This document shows positions 15,849 to 25,102 of a DNA stretch of 59,134 nucleotides, in pieces. Positions within the stretch are counted from its first letter, which is position 1. The number at the start of each line of letters is the position of its first letter. The stretch comes from Actinomadura roseirufa. GTDB lineage: Bacteria; Actinomycetota; Actinomycetes; Streptosporangiales; Streptosporangiaceae. The stretch is taken from positions 1 to 59,134 of the forward strand of contig NZ_CAACVB010000021.1 of NCBI RefSeq assembly GCF_900659635.1. The letters run 5' to 3'. Under the pieces are notes generated by a model. The model saw only the letters and a list, made by a program, of their open reading frames with translations, did no database searches and was not told where the DNA came from. The position numbers were made by a program, and so were the translations under genes.

Positions 15849-17503
15849 GACTGCTTCGGAGCCTCCGCGTAGATCGTGGGCGCCATCGCGGCGCGGTCCG
15901 TCCGGGCGTCGATGACCGCCGGTCTCCCGGAGGCGACGGCCTCCTTGAGGGCCTGTTGCAGCTCCGCGCCGGAGTGGGCCACCCAGCTTCCGCAGCCGAG
16001 CGCGGCGCCGACGGCCGCCAGGTCGACGTGGGTGAACTGCCAGTTGCGGTCCTCGTCGGTGCCCGCCTCCCAGAGGATCGCCTCCTGGTTCATCCCCGCG
16101 TTGTTGTTGACGACCACGACGACCGGGATGTCGTAGCGGCACGCCGTCTCCAGCTCCGCGACGTGGTAGTAGAAGCCGCCGTCGCCGGTCAGGCAGACGA
16201 CGGGCCGGTCCGGGGCGGCGCACTTGGCGCCGATGGAGGCGGGCAGCGCCCAGCCGAGCGACCCCGCCGCGCGGATGAACGTGTGCCCCTCCGACAGCTT
16301 CAGGTGGCGGGCCGACCAGGCGCCGACGTGGCCGGTGTCGCCGACCACGATGGCCTCGTCGGGAAGCGCGTCCGACAGGGCGCGCCACAGCCGCTCGGGG
16401 CGCATGAGCGGGGCCTCGGCGAGCTCGACCTCGTCCGCCTCCGCGTACCACTCGCGCTGCAGCCCGGCGATCCGCGCGAGCCACTCGGGCCGCTGCCGGG
16501 GGGCCGCGTCCGCCGCTTCGAGCTGGTTCAGCACGGCGTCGATGTCGCCGACCAGCGGGAGCGAGTCCCGGTAGTTCCGGCCCACTTCCTCGGGGTCGAT
16601 GTCGATGTGAATGATGGTGGTGTCGTGGCCGGGGACGGTGTAGTCGCGGGTCGTCATGCTGCCGAGGGCGCTCCCTGCCACGAGCACGAGGTCGGCTTCG
16701 AGCACCGCGGCGTTCGCCTGGTCCCGGGCGTAGCCGCCGACCACCCCCGCCCAGAGCGGGTGGGCCTCCGGCAGGACGCCGAGACCGTTCAGCGAGGCGA
16801 CGACGGGGATCTGCAGGCGCTCGGCGAACCGGCGCAGGGTCGCTTCCGCCCGTGAGCGCTTGACCCCTCCCCCGGCGAGGAGGATCGGACGCCGCGCGGT
16901 GGACAGCAGTTCCACCGCCGCCTTGACGAGCTCGGTGTCCGCGAGGGGCCGCAGCGCCGGGGCCCGTGTGTGGCGGGTCTCGATGACGACCTCGTCGTCG
17001 GCGATCTCGGCGGAGCTGGCCTTCCCGCCGGGGCCGTACAGCTCCAGGTGGACGGGGCGCGGGGCCCCGGTGGTCGCCGCCCGATAGGCCTGCCGCAGCA
17101 GTTCGGGGAGGCGCCGCCCGTCGTCCACGACGGTGTTGAACTTGGTGAGCCGATCGAAGATCGGCATGTCGTCGTGCTCCTGGTAGACGTTCTTGTGACG
17201 CGTGTCGGGCTCCGGCCCGCCGGTGAAGGCGACGACGGGCGACTTGGCCAGGTAGGCGTCGCGCAGGCCCGCCGCCAGGTTGGTCCCGCCGATCGCCTGG
17301 GCCCCGCACACGCCCGGCCGGCCGCTGACGCGCGCGTAGCCGTCCGCCATGTAGACCGCCGCCTTCTCGCCGTGCGCGACGACCGGCGTGACGCCGAGCC
17401 GGATGAGGCGCTTCATCGCCTCGTGCCCGAACACCGGGACGTGGAAGAAGTGCGTCACCCCGCTCTCGCTGAGCATGGTGGCGAGGGCTTCCTGGGTCTT
17501 CAT
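15845..17503 (-). CDS. Thiamine diphosphate-dependent enzyme (acetolactate synthase/2-hydroxyacyl-CoA lyase fold)
   Basis: 552 aa, first gene of the operon. Catalytic Glu46 lies in VVAHGEKAAVYMADGYAR; the ThDP/Mg motif GDGG ends with VVNNNAG. The central FAD/CoA-type domain is present. The family includes acetolactate synthase, benzoylformate decarboxylase, oxalyl-CoA decarboxylase and 2-hydroxyacyl-CoA lyase. Pairing with an aldehyde dehydrogenase favours an aldehyde-releasing lyase or decarboxylase over acetolactate synthesis. ATG 17503 has GAGGAGA about seven bases upstream, and operator C stands at 17526-17548. Confidence 0.88.
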   Translation of the reverse strand: MKTQEALATMLSESGVTHFFHVPVFGHEAMKRLIRLGVTPVVAHGEKAAVYMADGYARVSGRPGVCGAQAIGGTNLAAGLRDAYLAKSPVVAFTGGPEPDTRHKNVYQEHDDMPIFDRLTKFNTVVDDGRRLPELLRQAYRAATTGAPRPVHLELYGPGGKASSAEIADDEVVIETRHTRAPALRPLADTELVKAAVELLSTARRPILLAGGGVKRSRAEATLRRFAERLQIPVVASLNGLGVLPEAHPLWAGVVGGYARDQANAAVLEADLVLVAGSALGSMTTRDYTVPGHDTTIIHIDIDPEEVGRNYRDSLPLVGDIDAVLNQLEAADAAPRQRPEWLARIAGLQREWYAEADEVELAEAPLMRPERLWRALSDALPDEAIVVGDTGHVGAWSARHLKLSEGHTFIRAAGSLGWALPASIGAKCAAPDRPVVCLTGDGGFYYHVAELETACRYDIPVVVVVNNNAGMNQEAILWEAGTDEDRNWQFTHVDLAAVGAALGCGSWVAHSGAELQQALKEAVASGRPAVIDARTDRAAMAPTIYAEAPKQS

Positions 17504-17525
17504 GTGGCTGTCTCCTCAAGCCTAA

Positions 17526-17548
17526 TCGACTTCTACTAATAAAATCGA
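17526..17548. promoter_or_regulatory. Operator site C of the catabolic regulon
   Basis: TCGACTT, nine bases, AAATCGA. It sits 23-45 bases upstream of the first start codon of the 5402-17503 operon and downstream of the FAH gene, so it would control the CoA-ester operon. Confidence 0.7.
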
Positions 17549-17599
17549 TTACGTGCGGGCATGCGGACGGGCTGCGTCCGGCCTTACCGGGTCATGTGG

Positions 17600-18478
17600 T
17601 CAGTGGGTGATGTCGGCGAGCGCGGCGGACCGGCGCGCGGCGAAACGGGTCCGGATGCTGCCGATGCCCTCGATGGTCGAGACCAGCTCGTCGCCGGCCC
17701 CCAGGAACCGCTTCGGCTCGCGGGCGACGCCGACCCCGGAGGGGGTCCCGGTGAAGATGAGATCCCCGGGCAGCAGCGGAGTGACCGCCGAGAGCTCGGC
17801 CACCAGCGCCGGGATGCCGAAGATGAGGTGGCCGGTCCGGCTGGACTGGACCTCCTCGCCGTTCAGCGTGCAGCCGATCGCGAGGTCGTCGCGGTCCGGG
17901 AGCTCGTCGGGCGTGACGACGTACGGGCCGGTGGGACCGAAGCCGGGGAACGACTTGCCCAGGCTGAACTGGGGCGTCGGCGGTCGCAGCTGGACCGTGC
18001 GGTCAGAGATGTCCTGCCCCACCGTGAGCCCGGCGATGTGGGACCACCCGTCGCTTTCCGCCACCCTGTGCGCGGGGCGCCCGATCACCGCGACCAGCTC
18101 CACCTCCCAGTCGACCGTGTCCCCGGACAGCTCGACGACGTCGTCCGGGCCCGCGAGGCAGGCCGGGAACTTCGTGAACGTGGAGGGGAACTCCGGGAGC
18201 GGGAGGTCCTTCTTGGCCTCGGCGACGTGCAGGGCGTAGTTCAGGCCGATCGCGAACACCTGACGGGGCCGCGGCACCGGCGCGCCGAGCGGCAGTTCCG
18301 CCAGCGGCACCCCGGGCGGGTCGGCGGGCAGCGCGTCGGCCCAGCCGAGGAACTCGTCCCAGCGTTCGTAGATCGCCTGGGGGTCGGGCGAGAAACGGCC
18401 TTGCGAGATCTCGGCGACGTCATGCGCCCGCTCGCCGCGGACGATGTACAGACGATCACCGGAGTTGGCGATCCGCAC
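17600..18478 (-). CDS. Fumarylacetoacetate hydrolase (FAH) family protein
   Basis: 292 aa from GTG 18478, with AGGAG about seven bases upstream. The FAH fold is shown by FAIGLNYALHVAEAK, the metal-binding VDWEVELVAVIG (Glu-x-Glu), GLTVGQDISDRTVQ and GDLIFTGTPSGVG. Family members cleave C-C bonds of 1,3-diketo acids or act as 2-oxo-4-enoate hydratases/decarboxylases or acylpyruvases. It is transcribed separately from the operon downstream: operator D is upstream of it and operator C is behind it. It probably acts on a ring-cleavage or diketo intermediate. Confidence 0.9.
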   Translation of the reverse strand: MRIANSGDRLYIVRGERAHDVAEISQGRFSPDPQAIYERWDEFLGWADALPADPPGVPLAELPLGAPVPRPRQVFAIGLNYALHVAEAKKDLPLPEFPSTFTKFPACLAGPDDVVELSGDTVDWEVELVAVIGRPAHRVAESDGWSHIAGLTVGQDISDRTVQLRPPTPQFSLGKSFPGFGPTGPYVVTPDELPDRDDLAIGCTLNGEEVQSSRTGHLIFGIPALVAELSAVTPLLPGDLIFTGTPSGVGVAREPKRFLGAGDELVSTIEGIGSIRTRFAARRSAALADITH

Positions 18479-18561
18479 GGGGGTTCTCCTATCTCTCAGT
18501 CCTGGTGGAGGCGGCCCTCGGGCCCCGGGTCCGGTCCGTCACGGTGACCTCCGAGAAAGAG

Positions 18562-18583
18562 TCGATTTAACGAATAAAATCGA
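18562..18583. promoter_or_regulatory. Operator site D of the catabolic regulon
   Basis: TCGATTT, eight bases, AAATCGA, the only copy with an eight-base spacer. It is 84 bases upstream of the FAH start, immediately after the end of the CnbZ-like gene. Confidence 0.68.
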
Positions 18584-19348
18584 TTATAGCCGCTCGGCGC
18601 GCTCGAACCGGCGCAGGTCGATCTCGAGTTCGAGGTGCGTCACGGGCGGGTAGGTGCGATGCCAGGTGACCCCGCGGGCGGGCGCGACGCCGTGCGCGGC
18701 GACCAGCAGGCCCGCCGTCGCGGCCGATTCGTGCGCCGAGTAGACGTGCACCTCGGTGGCCGGGTCCCACGTCACGGCGAGATCCGCCGTGATCCCGGCC
18801 AGGAGGTCGATGACCGTCCGCGCCTTGTCCGCGATGGCGTCGGGCGTCGTCTCACCGAATCTGGTGAGCCCCTCCGGGTAGGACTCCCCGTCGGGGAGCT
18901 CCGCCACGCCTGACACCAGGAACGTCGGAACCTGCGCGTCGCTGTGCACGGTGTAGGTGAACCCGCTCAGCGTGGACACGCCCGGTGGGTCGGCGACCGG
19001 CGCGACGTTGGTGCGGGTCGTCGGGACGTGCCCGTCGCGGCGGAGGTCCCACGCGTCGAGCCGGGCGATGTAGTCGGCGTTGAAGACGAGGAAGTCCTGC
19101 ACGTCGACAGGGGCGGGCATCCTGATGTCGAGCCCGCTCAGCGCGTCGCGGGGGCGCCCCGCCTCGTCCAGGTGCTTCTGGATCCGCTCGAAGCCCGCGT
19201 CCAGATCCAGTGGCTTCTCGAACTCCGCGTGGACGAGGCCGTACCCGGGCTCGGCTGCGACGGCCTTGCTGCAGAACACGCTGCCAGGAAGGAAACGGTA
19301 TCCGCCTTCGTGGTTCACGACTGTCTTCGTTGAGGTCATGTTTTTCAC
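18584..19348 (-). CDS. CnbZ/RidA-related deaminase-like protein
   Basis: 254 aa (GTG 19348, or ATG 19339). The opening GGYRFLPGSVFCSKAVAAEPG and the ending GVTWHRTYPPVTHLELEIDL match what I recall of proteins annotated as 2-amino-5-chloromuconate deaminase CnbZ, a large RidA-like family of two chorismate-mutase-like halves. RidA proteins hydrolyse enamines/imines. If the assignment is right, the locus handles an amino- or enamine-bearing intermediate, consistent with the FAH gene downstream. It overlaps the esterase by GTGA. The family call is from memory of sequence patterns, so moderate. Confidence 0.6.
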   Translation of the reverse strand: MKNMTSTKTVVNHEGGYRFLPGSVFCSKAVAAEPGYGLVHAEFEKPLDLDAGFERIQKHLDEAGRPRDALSGLDIRMPAPVDVQDFLVFNADYIARLDAWDLRRDGHVPTTRTNVAPVADPPGVSTLSGFTYTVHSDAQVPTFLVSGVAELPDGESYPEGLTRFGETTPDAIADKARTVIDLLAGITADLAVTWDPATEVHVYSAHESAATAGLLVAAHGVAPARGVTWHRTYPPVTHLELEIDLRRFERAERL

Positions 19349-20253
19349 TGCCCTTGGCTCGGAGTGCCGGCATGCCTGCGGATGAAGGCGCCGGCATGGG
19401 CCAGCGCCGTGCGTCCTTCGGTGAGGATCGACGCGAACGCGGGCCAGACGTGGAACATGTCGGGGTACAGCTGGAGGTCGGCGTCCCCGCCCGCCTCTCG
19501 CACGCGCGTGGCGTAGTCCGCGACGTCGTCCACCATCCCCTCGTCGCCTCCGACGAAGATCAGGACGGGCGGCAGGCCGTGAAGGTCCCCGTAGGTCGGA
19601 GACGCCCGCGGGTCGCGCGGGTCACCGTCCCCCAGGTAGTGCTCGATCAGCAGCGGGATCATCTCCCCGTTGGAGATGGGGTCCCGTTCGCTGTTGGCCT
19701 TCCAGCTCGCGCCCGGCGTGGTGAAGTCCACGAACGGCGAGAAGAGGACCGCCGCGGCGGCCCGGGTCTCCGGGTCGTCCTTGACGGCGGAGGCGACGAT
19801 GGCGGCGAGCCCGCCGCCCGCCGAGTCGCCGCCGAGGACGATCGAGGAGGCGGGGACCCGCCCCCTCAGCCAGGTGTAGGCGCTGAGGGCGTCCTCGACG
19901 GCCGCGGGGAACCGGTTCTCCGGCGCCCGGCGGTAGCCGGCGACCAGGACGCGGGCGCCGCTGTACCGCGATATCTCCGCGGCCAGGGAATGCCTGCCCT
20001 CCTTGGAGCCGATGAAGTAGCCGCCGCCGTGGAAGTACAGGACCGTGACGTCGCCGTCGGCCCCCGGCACGTGCACCCAGTCGGCGGGCACGGGGCATCC
20101 GGCCGCGGGCTCGATGACGGCGTCCGCGGGCACCAGCGACAGGAACAGCCTGTCGTCGTTCGCGCGCAGCTCCTCGATCGACGACGTGGTGGGACTCGGT
20201 TGCGCGTCGACGAATCGCCGCTTGGCGGCCTCGGCCTCCGTGCTCGCTGCCAT
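19345..20253 (-). CDS. Alpha/beta hydrolase fold-3 esterase (HSL family)
   Basis: 302 aa. Motifs HGGGYFIGS (oxyanion hole), GDSAGGGLA (nucleophile Ser) and a C-terminal FHVWPAF histidine give the hormone-sensitive lipase family. It would hydrolyse a short ester or lactone in the cytoplasm after uptake. ATG 20253 is preceded by AGGAGAG. It lies between the transporter genes and the CnbZ-like gene on one transcript. Confidence 0.9.
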   Translation of the reverse strand: MAASTEAEAAKRRFVDAQPSPTTSSIEELRANDDRLFLSLVPADAVIEPAAGCPVPADWVHVPGADGDVTVLYFHGGGYFIGSKEGRHSLAAEISRYSGARVLVAGYRRAPENRFPAAVEDALSAYTWLRGRVPASSIVLGGDSAGGGLAAIVASAVKDDPETRAAAAVLFSPFVDFTTPGASWKANSERDPISNGEMIPLLIEHYLGDGDPRDPRASPTYGDLHGLPPVLIFVGGDEGMVDDVADYATRVREAGGDADLQLYPDMFHVWPAFASILTEGRTALAHAGAFIRRHAGTPSQGQ

Positions 20254-20285
20254 CTGCGTGTCTCTCCTGTGCTGGATCGGTGGGG

Positions 20286-21011
20286 TCAGCGCCGGTCGGT
20301 GCCGGCGTAGTGGTCGAAGACCTCGGCCTGGTCGAGCTCGTCCGCCGGCGCCGAGTGGACGATCTCGCCGCGCCGCAGCACGTGCGCGGTGTCGGCGATC
20401 GCGAGGGTACGGTCGACGAACTGGTCCACGATCAGGATCGCGGTGCCCGCCGCCGCGCGCCGGGCCAGGAACTCGAAGATCTCGTCGACGACGAGCGGCG
20501 CCAGCCCGAGCGAGGGCTCGTCCACGAGCAGCACGGTCGGACGCCGCAGATGCCCGGCCGCGAGGGCGAGCATCTGCTGCTGCCCGCCGCTGAGCGTCCC
20601 GGCCTGGACCTTCAGCTTCTCACGGAGCTGGGGGAAGAACTCGACCGCCTCGGTCACGGCCTCCGCCGCCCTGGCCTTGGGCACCTGGAGCTGGAGGTTC
20701 TCCCGCACCGTGAGCCCGCGGAAGATCCCCCGGCCCTCGGGGACGTGGCACAGCCCCGCGCGGCTTCGCAGGTCGGCCGGGCGCGCCGTCACGTCGCGGC
20801 CGTCGAGCCGCACCGTCCCGCGGCTCGCCCGCAGCAGGCCGGCCGCCGCCCTCATCAAGGTCGTCTTCCCCGCGCCGTTGGCGCCGAGCAGGGCGACCAC
20901 GGCCCCCTGAGGGACCGTGAGCGAGACCCCCCGCACGACGACGGTGGAGCCGTGGGCGACGGTCAGGCCGGCGAGTTCGAGGGCGGGCGCGGCCGTCCCG
21001 GCGGCGCTCAT
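20286..21011 (-). CDS. Branched-chain-type ABC transporter ATPase (LivF-like)
   Basis: 241 aa. Walker A GANGAGKTTLM, signature LSGGQQQMLALA, Walker B VLLVDEPSLGL and a typical LivF ending. ATG 21011 overlaps the end of the fused LivH-M-G gene by four bases. With the fusion and the lipoprotein at 23816 it completes a HAAT-family importer; such systems in catabolic loci often import aromatic or branched carboxylates rather than amino acids. Confidence 0.93.
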   Translation of the reverse strand: MSAAGTAAPALELAGLTVAHGSTVVVRGVSLTVPQGAVVALLGANGAGKTTLMRAAAGLLRASRGTVRLDGRDVTARPADLRSRAGLCHVPEGRGIFRGLTVRENLQLQVPKARAAEAVTEAVEFFPQLREKLKVQAGTLSGGQQQMLALAAGHLRRPTVLLVDEPSLGLAPLVVDEIFEFLARRAAAGTAILIVDQFVDRTLAIADTAHVLRRGEIVHSAPADELDQAEVFDHYAGTDRR

Positions 21012-23749
21012 CGGCCGGCCCCGCGGGCGGACCCGAGCACGGTGTCGCCGGGCCCGTCGCCCGGCGCCGCGCCGAGGTAGGCGTCGCGCACCAGTTCGCT
21101 CCCGTGGACCGCCTCGGGCGTGCCCTCGAAGATCAGCTCGCCGAAGTCCAGGACGTAGATGTAGGAGCACAGCCGCATCACGAGGTCGACGTCGTGCTCG
21201 ACGAGCAGGATGGCCGTCCCGCGCTCCCGCTGGACCCGCCGGAGCAGGTCGGCGAACGCCTCCGTCTCGGCGACGTCCAGCCCCGAGGACGGTTCGTCGA
21301 GCAGCAGGACGTCGAAGTCCCCCGCCATGCACCGCGCGAGCTCGACGAGCCGCCGCTGGCCGGTCGACAGCTCCCCGACCTGCCTGCCGGCGATGTCGCC
21401 GAGGCCGCACAGGGCGATGGCGTCGAGCGCGGCGCGGCGGGTGTCGCGCCGGGCGGACGGCGAGGCGGCCAGCTGGCGCCAGGGACGCGCCCCGGCGCGG
21501 GCCGCCTCGGACCCGAGCCACACGTTGTCGAAGACGGTCAGGGTGTCGCACAGCTCGACGGACTGGAAGGTCCGGCTGAGCCCGCGCCGGGCGCGGGCGG
21601 ACGGGCCCATGGCCGCGACGGACCGTCCGTGCAGGGACACCTCGCCGCGCACCCGGCGGTTCAGCCCGCTGCACGCGTTGAAGGTCGTCGTCTTGCCCGC
21701 GCCGTTCGGGCCGATCAGCCCGGTGATCTGCCCGGTGGGCGCCGTCAGCGTGAGGTCGCGGACGGCGTGCAGGCCGCCGAACGCGACGTCCAGGGAGCGC
21801 ACGCCCAGCCCGGGGCGCCCGGTGCCGCGACGCGCGGGGCCGTCCGCCTTCTCCGGCCGGGCCGGGACGTCGCCCCGGACGGCGTCATGGCTCCCGGGCG
21901 TTCGCCCTCCCCATCTGTCGAGCAGCCGCCGCAGTCGCTCGGGCATCGGCGGATTGCCGCCGGCACTGGCCACCGCGATCGCGGACACGCCGAACATGAC
22001 GTTCAGCCAGTAGGGGACGTCGGCGTCCGGCAGGTACCCGGGGATCACCGAGCTCACGGCCAGGACGACGGCGTACCACGGTTCGGCGAAGGGGACGACG
22101 ACGAGCATCGCCACGAGCGTCAGCGAGTTCAGCGGCGTGAAGAACGCGTCCCCGCCCGCCGCGAAGTGGCGCGACATCCCGAACAGCGCCCCGGCGAGCG
22201 CGGCGATGAACGCCGACAGGCAGAAGACGATCACCTTGGTGACGTTGGTGTCCAGCCCCATGCTGGCGACGCCCACCGGTGAGTCCGCCATGCCGCGCAG
22301 CATCCGGCCGAGCCGGCTCCGCTGGATGAGCACGATCGCGACGGAGGTCAGGACGAGCGCGGCGAGCGCGACGTAGTAGAAGGCCCGCTCGCTCGTCGCG
22401 AAGCCCGGGCGCGGCATCGTCCGTCCCTGCGCGAGGCTGGTGAACATCCAGCTCTGCGGATAGAGCAGCTGCTGCACCAGGATGCCGAAGCCGAACGTGG
22501 CCAGCGCGAGGAACAGCCCGGAGAGCCTGATGGCGGGCAGGGCGATCAGGGCGCCGACGGGCACCGCCACCAGCGCCCCGAGCGGCAGCGCCACGATCCA
22601 CGGAAGGCCCGCGTCCAGATGGAGCTGCGAGTAGGAGACCGCGCCGATGGCGGCGAAGGCGCCGTGGCACAGCGAGACCTGGCCGGAGGTGCGCACGAGC
22701 AGGCCGATGGACAGCAGCATGATCGCGGAGATCACGCCGGACGTGAAGTACGGCATGCGGTCCCCGGCGACGCCCGGTATCGCGACCAGGGCGCCGAGCA
22801 CGACCACGGCCGCGGCGAGCCGGATTCTCGGCGGCGCCGTGTACCGCGGCGCCGGGCGCGCCTCGTGCCGGGTGAGGGGCACGAGCCGGCGGCCGTACAG
22901 CAGCAGCGCCGCCAGCAGCACGAGGAACGGAAGCGAGGCGGGCAGGCCCGACAGCGCCTTGGCGTTCAGCGAGAACTTGGTGAGCACGCTCGCGCCGATG
23001 CCGACGAACAGGCCGCCGGCGAGCGTGAGCGGGATCGACGTCAGCCGCCCCACCGCCGCGCCGGCGAACGCCTGCACGACGAGGAAGGTCAGCGCGGTGG
23101 CGTTCAGCCCGATCAGCGGCAGGATCAGCACGCCCGACAGCGACGCGAGGGTGCATCCGATGATCCAGGCCGTGCGGCGGACGCGGACGGGACTGGTCCC
23201 CCGCGCCGCGAGCAGGTCCGGGTCCTCGACGACGGCGCGCATCTCCAGCCCCGTCCGCGACCACCGGAACAACGCCCCGAGCGCCGCGATGCCACCCAGC
23301 GCGATGGCGATGAGGATCAGCCGGTCGTCGGTGATGACCACCCCGGAGATCGTGCGCCTGCTCTGGGCGCCCGGGAGGAACTGCTGGACGGGCTTGGTGG
23401 TCGTGCCGTACATGATCGTGCCGAGCCCCTGCACGACCAGGAGCAGGCCGACGGTGCCGACCACCTTGTGGATCGTGCGCTGCCTGCTGAGGTCGCGCGC
23501 GAACCGCTCCATGACCAGGCCGAGCACCGGTCCGAAGACGCCGACGCTGAGGATCAGGGAGAGCCGCCAGTCGAGTTCGTGGTCGACGTGCAGCCAGTAG
23601 AAGAGGTAGGCGGCCGCGGTGGCGAGCGCCCCGTGCCCGAAGTTGAAGACGCCCGATGTCTTGTAGGTGACGACCAGTCCGGTGGCGGCGAGCGCGTAGA
23701 CGGCTCCCACCGGTACGCCGCTGATGATGAAGGGCAGCAGACCGTTCAT
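21008..23749 (-). CDS. Fused ABC permease-permease-ATPase (LivH-LivM-LivG)
   Basis: 913 aa in one uninterrupted frame. Residues about 1-290 are LivH-like (TGLVVTYKTSGVFNFGHGAL), about 300-630 LivM-like (RTSGQVSLCHGAFAAIGAVS), and from about 665 a LivG ATPase (GLIGPNGAGKTTTFNACSG, LSTGQRRLVELAR, VLLLDEPSSGLD). In the standard system these are three proteins. The joins are a charged loop between the permeases and a roughly 40-residue Gly/Pro/Arg linker before the ATPase. The start has GGGAGGG upstream and follows the binding protein gene. Confidence 0.92.
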   Translation of the reverse strand: MNGLLPFIISGVPVGAVYALAATGLVVTYKTSGVFNFGHGALATAAAYLFYWLHVDHELDWRLSLILSVGVFGPVLGLVMERFARDLSRQRTIHKVVGTVGLLLVVQGLGTIMYGTTTKPVQQFLPGAQSRRTISGVVITDDRLILIAIALGGIAALGALFRWSRTGLEMRAVVEDPDLLAARGTSPVRVRRTAWIIGCTLASLSGVLILPLIGLNATALTFLVVQAFAGAAVGRLTSIPLTLAGGLFVGIGASVLTKFSLNAKALSGLPASLPFLVLLAALLLYGRRLVPLTRHEARPAPRYTAPPRIRLAAAVVVLGALVAIPGVAGDRMPYFTSGVISAIMLLSIGLLVRTSGQVSLCHGAFAAIGAVSYSQLHLDAGLPWIVALPLGALVAVPVGALIALPAIRLSGLFLALATFGFGILVQQLLYPQSWMFTSLAQGRTMPRPGFATSERAFYYVALAALVLTSVAIVLIQRSRLGRMLRGMADSPVGVASMGLDTNVTKVIVFCLSAFIAALAGALFGMSRHFAAGGDAFFTPLNSLTLVAMLVVVPFAEPWYAVVLAVSSVIPGYLPDADVPYWLNVMFGVSAIAVASAGGNPPMPERLRRLLDRWGGRTPGSHDAVRGDVPARPEKADGPARRGTGRPGLGVRSLDVAFGGLHAVRDLTLTAPTGQITGLIGPNGAGKTTTFNACSGLNRRVRGEVSLHGRSVAAMGPSARARRGLSRTFQSVELCDTLTVFDNVWLGSEAARAGARPWRQLAASPSARRDTRRAALDAIALCGLGDIAGRQVGELSTGQRRLVELARCMAGDFDVLLLDEPSSGLDVAETEAFADLLRRVQRERGTAILLVEHDVDLVMRLCSYIYVLDFGELIFEGTPEAVHGSELVRDAYLGAAPGDGPGDTVLGSARGAGR

Positions 23750-23815
23750 CGGCCGGCCCTCCCGTCGTGGCCGAGGGGCCCCGGGTACTCGTTCATGATC
23801 TCGCTCCGCCCCGGG

Positions 23816-25102
23816 TCAGCCGCCGTGACAGACGGTCTTGTTCAGGCCCCCGTCGGTGAACTTGCCGTTCTCGTACTTGGCCGTCCAGAAGCAGTTGACC
23901 GGCCCGGAGGGCTTGTCGGCTGTGAAGCTGAGCGGCTGGGCGAGCAGGCCGTCGAGCCGTTCGTTCTTGACCGCCCCGTAGGCGGCGATGATGTCGGCGC
24001 GGCTCACGCGGGCGGACGGGGCCGGCGAGCGGGCCTCGATGGTCTTCTTGAAGAGCGTCAGCGTGGTGTAGGTCGCCATCGCGCGGGGGAAGGCCCAGTC
24101 GGCGTCCTTGACGCCCTGCCGGCGCATCATGTCGCGGAACCGCCGCACGGCCGGGTCGTCGGTGAACCACGGCGGGTTGGTGAGGCCGAGGTTGATCGGG
24201 ACGCCGGGGTCGTTGGCCTTGAACTCGCGGGGCTGGACGGAACCGTCGAACATGCCCCACTGACCGGTGTACCCCTGCCGCTGGCAGTCGGCGATCAGCT
24301 TCATGTCCGCCGCGACGGTGTTCATCGAGGGGATCACGTAGTCGACGCCGTCGGAGATCAGCTTGAGGCACTGCGCCGTGTAGTCGGGCGCCGTGGCCGA
24401 GGCGGTCAGCGTGCCGCCGTAGGTCAGCCCCAGGGTCTTCGCCGTCCCCTCGGTCAGCTGCCCCACCAGCGCGCAGTTCGGGATCTCCGAGCACACGACG
24501 ATGGCCGGCTTCTTCGCGCCGTTCTGCTTGGCCATCGTGATGACGCCGGCCGCGACCGCCGGGAACGAGGTGGACAGCGAGATCCAGTTCGGCATCTTGC
24601 CCCACGCGGTGGGCGTGTAGCCCTCGCCGCCGATCACCGGGACGCCCGCCTTCGTGATCGCGTCGGCGACGACCGCCTCGGTGATCGGTTCGAGCACGAC
24701 GAACCCGGCGAGGTCCTTCTGCCGCAGGACGGGGGCGATCTTCGCGGTGGCGGTGGGCGCGTCGCCGTTGGTCTCGACGAACTCGAAGGTGACCGGGTGA
24801 CCCGCCACGCCGCCGTGCGAGTTGACGTCCGCCTGCCACGCCTGCAGGACCCGTCCCGGGCTGTCGGGCAGCGAGGGGCCGGTGAGCAGGACGCCCAGCT
24901 TGATCGGCGTGCCGGTCGCCGGTGTTCCGGGGGCGGCCGGGCTCACGGCGGGACCGCCCGCCGCGTCGCCGTCGTCCTTGCCGCCGCCGCAGCCGGCTGC
25001 CATGCCCGCGAGGAGCACGGCGGAGGCGGCCAGGACCGTGAGGCGCGTGCGCGCTCCCGTCCGGGCGCCGCCCCCGTGCCGTGCGAGTCTGATCCGTGTC
25101 AT
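23816..25102 (-). CDS. ABC transporter substrate-binding lipoprotein (LivK-like)
   Basis: 428 aa. A twin-Arg-free lipoprotein signal (VLLAGMAAGCGGG, lipobox Cys near residue 38) is followed by a type I periplasmic-binding fold (IKLGVLLTGPSLPDSPGR, VVLEPITEAVVADAI). It captures the transported substrate outside the membrane. ATG 25102 has GGAGG six bases upstream; operator E is 88 bases upstream. It is the first gene of the transport/esterase/CnbZ-like transcript. Confidence 0.92.
   Translation of the reverse strand: MTRIRLARHGGGARTGARTRLTVLAASAVLLAGMAAGCGGGKDDGDAAGGPAVSPAAPGTPATGTPIKLGVLLTGPSLPDSPGRVLQAWQADVNSHGGVAGHPVTFEFVETNGDAPTATAKIAPVLRQKDLAGFVVLEPITEAVVADAITKAGVPVIGGEGYTPTAWGKMPNWISLSTSFPAVAAGVITMAKQNGAKKPAIVVCSEIPNCALVGQLTEGTAKTLGLTYGGTLTASATAPDYTAQCLKLISDGVDYVIPSMNTVAADMKLIADCQRQGYTGQWGMFDGSVQPREFKANDPGVPINLGLTNPPWFTDDPAVRRFRDMMRRQGVKDADWAFPRAMATYTTLTLFKKTIEARSPAPSARVSRADIIAAYGAVKNERLDGLLAQPLSFTADKPSGPVNCFWTAKYENGKFTDGGLNKTVCHGG

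Noticed and set aside
14454..17519. A 1021-residue minus-strand frame spanning the aldehyde dehydrogenase and ThDP genes
   Set aside because: Its 3' part is the real aldehyde dehydrogenase, but upstream of 15848 it is the wrong frame of the ThDP gene; the ATGA overlap shows two separate genes.
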